From: Sphingobium sp. WTD-1
GTDB taxonomy: Bacteria; Pseudomonadota; Alphaproteobacteria; Sphingomonadales; Sphingomonadaceae
Length of the DNA stretch: 64,000 nucleotides
Assembly: GCF_030128825.1 (NCBI RefSeq)
Contig: NZ_CP119127.1
Span: 4,577,501 to 4,641,500 of the forward strand
Reading direction: 5' to 3'
The translations under genes and the position numbers were made by a program. This document shows positions 7,931-15,085 of this stretch, in pieces. Position 1 is the first letter of the stretch, and every line of letters begins with the position of its first letter. The notes under the pieces were generated by a model. That model worked only from the letters and a program-made list of their open reading frames with translations. It ran no database searches and had not been told where the DNA came from.

Positions 7931-8068
7931 ATCTTCAAGCTGATGCTCTCGCAGCGTCTTTAGAATGAAACCCGACGTTAAATTCCAAAGGACTTTGCCT
8001 CCCCGGACCAATGTGGATCCGGCTATCCCAGGCAGAAATATGACAACGTCAGGAAATGTGCTGCTCAT
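7930..8068 (-). pseudogene. LCAT-like lipase/acyltransferase fragment, N-terminal segment
   Basis: A minus-strand reading frame starts at ATG 8068. An in-frame TGA lies a few codons upstream, so this is the furthest ATG. It reads MSSTFPDVVIFLPGIAGSTL then VRGGKVLWNLTSGFILKTL. The hydrophobic strand followed by PGIAGS is the oxyanion-hole motif of LCAT/PDAT-type alpha/beta hydrolases. With 6990-7078 it gives 76 continuous codons once IS5 and one TA are removed. The family normally has several hundred residues, so most of the gene is gone. It converges on ietS across the IS21 element. Confidence 0.6.
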
Positions 8069-8219
8069 ACGTCCCAAAACAAAGTTTCATATGCGGATTT
8101 TCCATCTCAAGACTTTCTTGTGCATACCCTGCTCGTTGTCCAGCACCGAAATGGTCAGCAGTTTGTTGTGTTGGCCCCAGCATCCTTGCGCTTGGCTGCA
8201 CCTCGCATGTGCCGCTCAT
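8049..8219 (-). CDS. Possible small protein overlapping the LCAT-like gene start
   Basis: A 56-codon minus-strand frame starts at ATG 8219 (MSGTCEVQPSARMLGPTQ) and ends 20 bases inside the LCAT-like gene. The overlap would allow translational coupling. I recognise no family, no clear ribosome site is visible, and the frame could be chance. It is listed because nothing else explains this stretch. Confidence 0.2.
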   Translation of the reverse strand: MSGTCEVQPSARMLGPTQQTADHFGAGQRAGYAQESLEMENPHMKLCFGTYEQHIS

Positions 8220-8368
8220 CTGAGTAGCTTGATGCTCGAAGGGCTCTTCGCTTCGATCGGGCTATCGCCTCGCGCTAATCAGACGCCCGCCTTCCTCTGA
8301 ACCTTTGCTTGCCCGACTCTGCCCTACATCTTCGAGATGCGAAGATGTAGGGCAGCATCACGAATTCA
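8069..8368. other. Region between the LCAT-like fragment and carbonic anhydrase
   Basis: About 300 bases without a convincing gene. It holds the possible small minus-strand frame listed separately and a strong hairpin at 8319-8355. A plus-strand ORF at 7965-8300 overlaps this area but has no recognisable domain and looks like a shadow. The promoter for the LCAT-like gene would be expected here. Confidence 0.4.
8319..8355. terminator. Hairpin downstream of the carbonic anhydrase gene
   Basis: The arms ctgccctacatcttcg (8319-8334) and cgaagatgtagggcag (8340-8355) pair perfectly over 16 bp around a 5-base loop. It begins 13 bases after the minus-strand stop at 8369. There is no T run on that side, so it may stabilise or end the metal-block transcript without being a classic intrinsic terminator. 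Confidence 0.45.
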
Positions 8369-9007
8369 TCAGAGCCAGCGAACCCGGCCGGTCGACAATT
8401 CGTACACAGCACCCACGACCTTCAACTCGCCACGCTCCTGCGGTTCGATCAGCATCGGCTCCGAAAATTTCTGCAGGCGTTCGACCATGCGCCGGACATT
8501 TTCCTCGACAGCGGTATCGACCAGCTTGTCTTCGCCGACATTGCGCTGAGCAGCCAGAACGGCCGGTACGATCGGCTCGATCATACGAGCGATGCTGCCC
8601 GGGAACCGTGTATCCTTCGTCACGACGTCGGCCGCAGCCGCAACGGCACCGCACTTTTCATGCCCCAGCACGACGATGAGCGGCACCTTCAGCACGGCCA
8701 CCGAATATTCGATGGAGCCCATGCCGGCGGTGTCCACGTTGTTACCGGCAGTCCGGACAATGAACAGTTCGCCGAGGCCGGCACCGAACAGCTGTTCTGG
8801 ACCAACGCGAGAGTCCGAACAGCCCACCAGCGTCGCGAACGGCTGCTGACCTTCTGCGAGCGCCAGTCGCCGCTCGCGTGACAAGTCGGCCGGCACCGGC
8901 GCATCGGCCACGAATGCCTCATTGCCGTCGACCAGACGCTGCAGGGCCTCGTCCGGGGTCGGTTGCGTGCTGATTACGCTTGCTGTTGCCACTTCATACT
9001 CCTTCAA
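8369..9007 (-). CDS. Beta-class carbonic anhydrase
   Basis: A 212-residue zinc enzyme that interconverts CO2 and bicarbonate in the cytoplasm. Zinc ligands and catalytic residues are visible: VGCSDSRV gives Cys63, Asp65 and Arg67, and VLGHEKCGAV gives His116 and Cys119. The length fits the prokaryotic beta class. It is the last gene of a long minus-strand run and lies 130 bases behind a bestrophin-like channel gene. That neighbour suggests bicarbonate handling, perhaps linked to pH balance or metal carbonate formation in the resistance block. The functional link is inference. Confidence 0.93.
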   Translation of the reverse strand: MKEYEVATASVISTQPTPDEALQRLVDGNEAFVADAPVPADLSRERRLALAEGQQPFATLVGCSDSRVGPEQLFGAGLGELFIVRTAGNNVDTAGMGSIEYSVAVLKVPLIVVLGHEKCGAVAAAADVVTKDTRFPGSIARMIEPIVPAVLAAQRNVGEDKLVDTAVEENVRRMVERLQKFSEPMLIEPQERGELKVVGAVYELSTGRVRWL

Positions 9008-9137
9008 ATGAATGGGGGCGCAAGGCAGATAGGAACCGTCTGTCGCCAGCGCCCAGCTCGATCGTAACGATTGATTTCCGCCCCTTTACGGCCTGTTGGA
9101 GGGTGTAACGGCTACGTCCGGCCTTTGATCCCCTGCC

Positions 9138-10013
9138 CTACCACTGCGTTCCCGCCACAGGAGGAAGCGGCCCCGGCCCCTTCCGGCCCAAAGACTCCAG
9201 AAGATCGATCTCGATCGTCCGACACATCGTCGATAGCGGCACGTCATGGACGGTGTTGGCAAACGGGTCCGTCAGATCCTGCCCGATCCGCAACGCAGCC
9301 AGGAAGATCATCCCGATCAGGGTCGACCCGATTGGCGTGTAAAGATCCAGCGTCTCGACCAGCGAGATCGGCAGCAACACGCAGAACAGCCGCGTGAAGA
9401 AGTTCGGCATGAACTCGAAGCCATTTGGCAGCGGCGTATTCTTGATGCGCTCCATGCCCCCTTGGGCATTGGCAATGTCGATCATCACCCGCTCGAACAG
9501 CGACTGCTGAATGGTGTCGATCTTCCCGTCAGCCCGCGCTCCAGACACGATGCGGGACATATCCTCGAGCAGCGCGTTGGGGCGGTTCGTACGCTCGGCA
9601 GCGACTTCGGCCGCCTCCTTGCCTGCCAGCCGCTCAATATCCTCTGTCGGATCCTGCCCCCGCAGGCGGCACCGCATCGCATGGGCAAAGGAGATCTGCC
9701 GCAGCACAATGGCTTCCGCTTCCGGGCCAGCTGGCAGCACATTGCGGCACAACCGGGCCATGCTGCGCGATGCGTTGATCAATGCACCCCATAAGGTGCG
9801 CGCTTCCCACCAGCGGGCATAAGCAGCATTCGTCCGGAAACCGAGAAACAGGGCGATAGCCGTGCCGAACAAGGCGACCGGCAGCGCTGGCTCCTTGATC
9901 GGCATGTATCGGTGGAAGATGGTGACAGCCACATCCCAGGCAAACAGAATGGTCAGCGGCTTCCAGATTTCGAGTATTATCTGCTGCAGGCGAGGACGCG
10001 CTCCGACGATCAT
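9138..10013 (-). CDS. Bestrophin-like anion channel (UPF0187/YneE type)
   Basis: A 291-residue inner-membrane protein. It begins MIVGARPRLQQIILEIWKPL and has hydrophobic segments at about 17-35, 42-58, 210-230 and 235-255, with the family motif FLGFRTNAAYARWWEARTLW after the second. Prokaryotic bestrophin homologues form pentameric ion channels; animal and algal members pass chloride or bicarbonate. The carbonic anhydrase gene follows on the same strand after 124 non-coding bases. Ion preference cannot be read from the sequence. The family call is firm, the role is not. Confidence 0.85.
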   Translation of the reverse strand: MIVGARPRLQQIILEIWKPLTILFAWDVAVTIFHRYMPIKEPALPVALFGTAIALFLGFRTNAAYARWWEARTLWGALINASRSMARLCRNVLPAGPEAEAIVLRQISFAHAMRCRLRGQDPTEDIERLAGKEAAEVAAERTNRPNALLEDMSRIVSGARADGKIDTIQQSLFERVMIDIANAQGGMERIKNTPLPNGFEFMPNFFTRLFCVLLPISLVETLDLYTPIGSTLIGMIFLAALRIGQDLTDPFANTVHDVPLSTMCRTIEIDLLESLGRKGPGPLPPVAGTQW

Positions 10014-10065
10014 CGCGGTTCTCCATTGTATATGATGTGAGAAATCTAGCGCCCAATTCTTAAAA

Positions 10066-10530
10066 TCAGGGGGCCACCAAGGATCTAGGCTGACGAGCGC
10101 CAGTTCGGTTCAGGATGTCGAAGTTGCCCTCGGCAAAGAAGCCTACATGCACCGGCCCGGGCGATAGGTTGTTCCAAGACCATTCGTACAAGCTGCCATG
10201 CTGGGGGCGTAGTTCCCCCCGCTGAGCGCCCGAAGCAATCGTATCGGCAAGAATGGAGCCCTGGTGCCCATCTTCCAGGCGAAGACGATAGCGGACCTTC
10301 GCGCCGCGACTGTCGCTTACGAACCGTACGGTCCCCTCGCCCGCCACATAGGCTGCTACCCGCTGCGTTTCGCCCGGCCGGATCGTGAAGTGCATACGCT
10401 TCGTGGCGAGAGGATCATTGGGCGGTGCGTGCAGTACGCCGGACATCGCCCACACTCCCACCACAGCGAGAGCGACGCATATCAATATGCCTGTCCCGAC
10501 GAAGATGGCGTCGTATCTTCCGATCCTCAC
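10066..10530 (-). CDS. Membrane-anchored periplasmic protein of unknown function
   Basis: A 154-residue protein with one membrane segment near the N-terminus (about 10-32, IFVGTGILICVALAVVGVWA), followed by a soluble domain. The soluble part looks beta-rich, with GETQRVAAYVAGEGTVRFVS and VHVGFFAEGNFDI. I recognise no family. It lies 30 bases behind the P-type ATPase gene on the same strand and 52 bases before the bestrophin gene, so it is probably part of the metal operon. It could be a small accessory or sensor protein facing the periplasm. Confidence 0.65.
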   Translation of the reverse strand: MRIGRYDAIFVGTGILICVALAVVGVWAMSGVLHAPPNDPLATKRMHFTIRPGETQRVAAYVAGEGTVRFVSDSRGAKVRYRLRLEDGHQGSILADTIASGAQRGELRPQHGSLYEWSWNNLSPGPVHVGFFAEGNFDILNRTGARQPRSLVAP

Positions 10531-10560
10531 ATCGCGTCTCGATGGTGGCCCGTGTCCTGC

Positions 10561-13053
10561 TCAGGCACGGACCGGATCTCGATATGCCAGAAGCCGCAGC
10601 GCGTTGATGACCACCAACAGCGTTGATCCTTCATGAAGGGCGACAGCCGGTCCGATGCCAAGACCCAGGATGGTCGCCGGCACGAGGAAGGCGACGACAC
10701 CCAGACTGACGAACACGTTCTGCCGAATGACCCAGCGCGTGCTGCGGCTGAGACCCACCGCGAACGGCAGATGCGACAGATTGTCGGCCATGAGCGCCAC
10801 ATCGGCGGTTTCCAGAGCTACATCTGAGCCGGCTGCGCCCATGGCGATACCCACGGTCGCGGTCGCCATAGCTGGCGCGTCGTTCACGCCGTCACCGACC
10901 ATGGCGACCTTGGTCTCGGCCCGCAGCTTCTTGATGGCCTCGACCTTGTCTTCAGGCATGAGATCGCCCCAGGCTTCATCGATCCCGACCTGCTTGCCTA
11001 TGGCATCAGCCACACGCTGGTGATCGCCCGAGATCATGATCATCCGCTTGATGCCGATCTCGCGCAGGCGTTCCAGCGCCGCGCGGGCGGCTTCGCGCGG
11101 CGTATCCAGAAGACCGATGGCCCCCATGTCCCGCGAACCGCTGCGCACGACCATGCTGGTCTGGCCTGCCTCCCGGAGCGTCTTAATCGCGGCATCCATC
11201 TCTCCGGACAGCGGGGCGATGCCGTCGCTGCCGAACATCTCGGCCTTGCCGATGAGAACTTCGTCTTCACCGACAAGAGCCGAGATGCCGCGACCCGTGA
11301 GGCTTTTCAGATTTTCAGCCTCCGGAACTGGATGATCGCCAATATGGTCGCGTCCGTCGCGCGCGATCGCCTGGGCCAGCGGATGGTCGCTGAGGCTTTC
11401 TACAGCCACCGCCAACGCCATCAGCTCTTCCTTGGTAATGCCAGGCGCCGGGATGATCTGCTGGATGCGCGGCTCGCCCATCGTCAGCGTGCCGGTCTTG
11501 TCGAACGCGATAGCGTCGAGCGAACCCAGCAATTCGAGCGGGGCACCGCCCTTCACCAGGACGCCACCACGCGCCGCACGGGCAACACCCGACAGCACGG
11601 CGCTCGGCGTCGCGATGGCCAGCGCACAGGGACTGGCGGCCACAAGGACGGCCATCGCCCGATAGAAACTGTCGCGGAAAGGCTCGTCGACGACGACCCA
11701 TGCGAACAGCAACAGGAACGCCAGCACAAGCACCGCAGGCACGAAGAAGCGCTCAAAGCGATCCGTGAACCGCTGCGTCTGCGACTTCTGCGTCTCCGCC
11801 TCGCTGACCATCTTCACGACCTTGGCCAGCGTGCTCTCGCTCGACAGGCGCGTGACCTCGATCTCGATGAGGCCGCTGCCGTTGATTGTGCCGGCGAAGA
11901 CCCGGCTCGCTGCAGCGACGCGATCAGGATTGGCCCGGGCAGCGTCCGCGCTTTCGACCGGCTCCTTGTCGACCGGGATGCTCTCGCCGGTGACAGGCGC
12001 CTGATTAACCGCAGAATTGCCCTTGATGACGAAGCCATCGGCCGCGATGCGCTCGTCCGGCTTGATGATGACGACGTCGCCAAGGACCAGTTCCTCGACC
12101 GGCACGACGCTGGAGCCACCATCCATCCGCCGAACGGTAGCCGTCCGCGGCGCCAGTTCGGCCAGCGCTTCGATTGCACGCTTGGCGCGCCCCATGGCGT
12201 AGTGCTCGAGCGCATGCCCCAGACTGAAGAGGAATAGCAGCAAAGCGCCTTCGGCCCAAGCCCCAAGAGCGGCCGCGCCTGCTGCTGCCACCAGCATCAG
12301 CGTATCGATCTCGAAGCGCTTCTGGCGCAGATTTTCGATGGCCTCGCGCACTGTATAGAAGCCGCCGAAGACATAAGCCGCTATGAAGAGAGCGAACGGA
12401 ACCCAGGCGGGTGCAGTCAGGAACGTCTCGATGAGGTAGCCCACCCCCAGTGCGCCGCCGCAGGCCAGAGCAAAGATCAGCTCGGTGTTGGGTCCAAGCA
12501 ATCCGCCGTGCCCATGATCATGGTCGTGCTTCTCGCCAGCCGGGTGATCGTGATCTTTGTCGTGGTCATGTGCCGACGGCTTCTTGTCCGGAGCGGTGAG
12601 AGCCTTGCGGCTCACACCTGCATCGCGAAGCGCCGTAAGAATTCCATCCTCCGAAGTGATCGTGCGATCGAACTCGACCCGCACCGTCCCAGGAAGAATG
12701 GCCTCGGCTTCAAGCACGCCTGGCAGCGCGCGAAGCGTTTCGCCAATAGACCTGGCACGCCTCTGATGACCAATGCCGTCGACCTCCCACACCACATGGC
12801 CTATACGCTCTGCGATCTGCGTCCCCGCCGCCTTCGCCAGCTCCCGGATACGCGGAAGAGAGATCGCGTCCGGATCATAGTGGATGCACAGCTGCGGCAG
12901 TGTGCCGGCTGGTTCCTTCGTGACATGCACTTCAGAGACACCGGGACGGCTTTCGATCAAGGATATCAGGCGCGAAACGCAGCCATCAGCCGTGTCGGTG
13001 ACTTCGGGGAGCAGCAGGGGGACATCGAGGCGGAGTTTTTCAATCATGACCAT
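10561..13053 (-). CDS. Heavy-metal P1B-type ATPase with SPC motif
   Basis: An 830-residue ion-pumping ATPase. Two N-terminal ferredoxin-like domains (about 5-75 and 85-150) lack the CxxC of typical copper or zinc domains. A His/Asp-rich linker follows (161-182, HDHDKDHDHPAGEKHDHDHG). TGES is at 355-358, the membrane motif SPC at 474-476, the phosphorylated Asp518 in DKTGT, and HEGST lies in the last membrane pair. SPC plus HEGST marks the P1B-4 group (CoaT, CtpD, CzcP), which exports cobalt, iron or zinc. The extra N-terminal domains are unusual for that group. Its place beside czcCBA supports metal efflux. Confidence 0.9.
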   Translation of the reverse strand: MVMIEKLRLDVPLLLPEVTDTADGCVSRLISLIESRPGVSEVHVTKEPAGTLPQLCIHYDPDAISLPRIRELAKAAGTQIAERIGHVVWEVDGIGHQRRARSIGETLRALPGVLEAEAILPGTVRVEFDRTITSEDGILTALRDAGVSRKALTAPDKKPSAHDHDKDHDHPAGEKHDHDHGHGGLLGPNTELIFALACGGALGVGYLIETFLTAPAWVPFALFIAAYVFGGFYTVREAIENLRQKRFEIDTLMLVAAAGAAALGAWAEGALLLFLFSLGHALEHYAMGRAKRAIEALAELAPRTATVRRMDGGSSVVPVEELVLGDVVIIKPDERIAADGFVIKGNSAVNQAPVTGESIPVDKEPVESADAARANPDRVAAASRVFAGTINGSGLIEIEVTRLSSESTLAKVVKMVSEAETQKSQTQRFTDRFERFFVPAVLVLAFLLLFAWVVVDEPFRDSFYRAMAVLVAASPCALAIATPSAVLSGVARAARGGVLVKGGAPLELLGSLDAIAFDKTGTLTMGEPRIQQIIPAPGITKEELMALAVAVESLSDHPLAQAIARDGRDHIGDHPVPEAENLKSLTGRGISALVGEDEVLIGKAEMFGSDGIAPLSGEMDAAIKTLREAGQTSMVVRSGSRDMGAIGLLDTPREAARAALERLREIGIKRMIMISGDHQRVADAIGKQVGIDEAWGDLMPEDKVEAIKKLRAETKVAMVGDGVNDAPAMATATVGIAMGAAGSDVALETADVALMADNLSHLPFAVGLSRSTRWVIRQNVFVSLGVVAFLVPATILGLGIGPAVALHEGSTLLVVINALRLLAYRDPVRA

Positions 13054-13096
13054 TATCCTGGTTGGGGCACACTATCTTCGGTAAAAGCAGTTGCCA

Positions 13097-13498
13097 TCAA
13101 GGTGGATGCAGGCGTCCCTGCTTGCTGATCGTCCGGGTTCTCCTGCAGATCAGCGGCTTCTGATCGGCGCGTACCAGCTTCAACGTGTCGACGCCGGTCA
13201 GGCTGACATTGAGCTTATCGCCGACATAGGTCAGGCCCGTGTCGGGCGCGGTGAGACGGATCGGCTTCTGGTCCGGCAGGATCGCCAGATCGAGGGTCAA
13301 CCCATCGACAAGGAAATCGCCATCCAGCTGCGTTCCATCTTCGCATGCGTAAAGATGCTCCCCGACGAGCGTAGGGATGGAATTGCGGTCATGGCGACTT
13401 TCATCGCCGCCGCTATTCTGCTGGCATCCCATCAGGCTGAGCATCAGGGCTCCTCCAGTCAGGGAGAGACGGCTCAAACGATACTGTTTCAGGCGCAT
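13097..13498 (-). CDS. MliC-like lipoprotein (lysozyme-inhibitor fold)
   Basis: The long frame reaches 13609, but ATG 13498 (MRLKQYRLSRLSLTGGALML) gives a proper signal with lipobox SLMGC, lipidated at Cys25, and follows a ggga site. The mature part has YACEDGTQLDGDF and ends with the second cysteine in KPLICRR, resembling the small MliC/PliC domain. MliC proteins sit in the outer membrane and inhibit C-type lysozyme. Some relatives occur in metal operons, so envelope protection or metal binding are both possible. It is translated within the same minus-strand run as the P-type ATPase. Confidence 0.65.
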   Translation of the reverse strand: MRLKQYRLSRLSLTGGALMLSLMGCQQNSGGDESRHDRNSIPTLVGEHLYACEDGTQLDGDFLVDGLTLDLAILPDQKPIRLTAPDTGLTYVGDKLNVSLTGVDTLKLVRADQKPLICRRTRTISKQGRLHPP

Positions 13499-13608
13499 GT
13501 TGTTTCCCGGATCTCGAGGGTAAACTGTCGTCATGGGCGGCAAGGGAAGCCGCCCATGACGCGGGCCGTTCTCACACACAGGGGTAGGTGCGGCGGCCAA
13601 ACTGGTCA

Positions 13609-13911
13609 TCAGTCGAACAGTTCGCGCAGGAAGCCCTTGCGACGACCATGATGGCCGCCCCGAGATCCATGGCCGTCACTACGATCGCTTCCATGCTTTG
13701 AGCCGGACACACCCAGCGTGCCTTCACGCCGTTCGACCGGCTGAGTTTCGCTGATGCTGCGTTCGATGATCTTGTCGAGTTCACCGCGGTCGAGCCAAAC
13801 GCCACGACACTGAGGGCAATAGTCGATCTCGATGCCCTGTCGTTCGCTCATGAGCAGGTCGACCTTGCACGCCGGACAGGCCAGTCCGTTCGAAGGGGTA
13901 CGGTTCGTCAT
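13609..13911 (-). CDS. Zinc-ribbon (zf-TFIIB type) protein
   Basis: A 100-residue protein with one zinc ribbon: Cys12 and Cys15 in ACPACKVDLL, then Cys32 and Cys35 in YCPQCRGVWLDRGELDKI. This is the zf-TFIIB pattern. The C-terminal third is rich in Gly, His, Arg and Ser (SKHGSDRSDGHGSRGGHHGR) and probably disordered, with capacity to bind metal. The stop of the CDF gene is one base away, so the two are surely co-transcribed. Its function is unknown; a metal buffer or chaperone is a reasonable guess. Confidence 0.85.
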   Translation of the reverse strand: MTNRTPSNGLACPACKVDLLMSERQGIEIDYCPQCRGVWLDRGELDKIIERSISETQPVERREGTLGVSGSKHGSDRSDGHGSRGGHHGRRKGFLRELFD

Positions 13912-13912
13912 G

Positions 13913-14536
13913 TCAGGCCTCCTTGATTTCTGGGCGGCCCTTGGCCTCCCGAATTTCGCTACGGGCGTCCTTGAGGATCTCGATCCCGCCCTTGATGGCG
14001 ATCAGCGCAGTAGCGACACCGACGAGAAGATCCGGCCAGTTTGTGCCGAGCCACCAGACCAGCACGCCGGCGATCAAAATGCCGCCATTCGAAATGAAGT
14101 CGTTGAAGCTAAAGGTTGTAGCTGCGCGCATGTTGACGTCTGGCTGCTCAAGCCGTTGCAGCAGCCTCAGGCAGATGAAGTTGACGACGGCTGCCACGGC
14201 CGACATCGCCATCATCGCTGTGCCAATGGGCTCGCTGCCGTAGACATATCGACGACCGACATCGACGAGGATGCCGACTGCGAAGACCAACAGCATAGAG
14301 CCGGAGAACATTGCCGCCCGGCTCTTCCACATGACGCCTCGGCTCAGGGCTACTAGGCTCAGAGCATAGACGAGAGCATCCGACAAATTGTCGACACCAT
14401 TGGCGATGAGCGCGCTGGAGTCTCCAGTGAAGCCCACGACAAAGAAGGCAGCAGATATGAGGACATTCAGGATCAGCACGATCCAGAGCGTCTTGCGCTC
14501 CATTCCCTGATCGGCGCCAGTCGTTGCGCTATCCAT
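13913..14536 (-). CDS. CDF-family cation transporter, short form
   Basis: A 207-residue membrane protein with about six hydrophobic segments. The metal site on the second segment is DxxxD (Asp49, Asp53 in NGVDNLSDALVY); on the fifth it is DxxxN (Asp146, Asn150 in FNDFISN). It ends soon after the last membrane segment, without the usual cytoplasmic domain. CDF proteins export zinc, cobalt or other divalent ions in exchange for protons. The gene overlaps the SRPBCC gene by 8 bases. The altered second site may change metal preference. Confidence 0.85.
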   Translation of the reverse strand: MDSATTGADQGMERKTLWIVLILNVLISAAFFVVGFTGDSSALIANGVDNLSDALVYALSLVALSRGVMWKSRAAMFSGSMLLVFAVGILVDVGRRYVYGSEPIGTAMMAMSAVAAVVNFICLRLLQRLEQPDVNMRAATTFSFNDFISNGGILIAGVLVWWLGTNWPDLLVGVATALIAIKGGIEILKDARSEIREAKGRPEIKEA

Positions 14537-15023
14537 CGCCCTTCTCCTTGCCCTTGGTCACATTCGCGGCTCGCCGTTTGTGACGATTGGGTGGAGGAAC
14601 CGCACGGACCGCGCGCTTCGCCAAGGCCATGAAACTTGCGTCTTGCTCCCTCATCTGGCGACGAAGGCCCTGGACTATCAGGCGTGCCCACAGCCCGAGA
14701 AAACCTGTGCATTCGAAACTGTGCCGCACGTGCAGTCCTGTTTCATTCTCGAAAAGCTCATACCCCTCTTCGATACTGAACAGCGGGAATGTCCTTGTCC
14801 GCCAGCGGATGCTGTCCGGCTTTTGATGGGCCACAATCTTAGCTTCGAGCGATGCATGTTTCCCCATCACACTCCAAGTCATATCGATCTTGTTCCCAAG
14901 CTCGATCACGCATGGGCCAAAGCGATAGTGCGGGTGCCATGCCTCATATTGGTTGAGGTCGGCCAACAGCCCCCATGCCCGCATACGCGAGATCTGAGGA
15001 CTGAATATGGTTTCCTCTCTCAT
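14529..15023 (-). CDS. SRPBCC-fold (START-like) protein
   Basis: A 164-residue protein. The pattern MRAWGLLADLNQYEAWHPHY near the start, with beta strands and a final helix ending LRRQMREQDASFMALAKRAV, matches the polyketide-cyclase/SRPBCC fold, which binds a hydrophobic ligand in a deep cavity. The basic tail NRHKRRAANVTKGKEKGDG is probably flexible. It sits between czcA and the CDF gene and overlaps the latter, so it is part of the operon. Its ligand and its link to metal export are not known. Confidence 0.8.
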   Translation of the reverse strand: MREETIFSPQISRMRAWGLLADLNQYEAWHPHYRFGPCVIELGNKIDMTWSVMGKHASLEAKIVAHQKPDSIRWRTRTFPLFSIEEGYELFENETGLHVRHSFECTGFLGLWARLIVQGLRRQMREQDASFMALAKRAVRAVPPPNRHKRRAANVTKGKEKGDG

Positions 15024-15085
15024 CGGTCTGATCCTTTCCTTCGATCAGGAAGAGGCGGGAGGGCAATTCCTGCCCTCCCGTCACA

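Noticed and set aside
7965..8300. A 111-codon plus-strand ORF after IS5 copy 2
   Set aside because: It has Cys/Ser/Leu-rich text without a domain or ribosome site and lies opposite the LCAT-like minus-strand frame, which has recognisable motifs.
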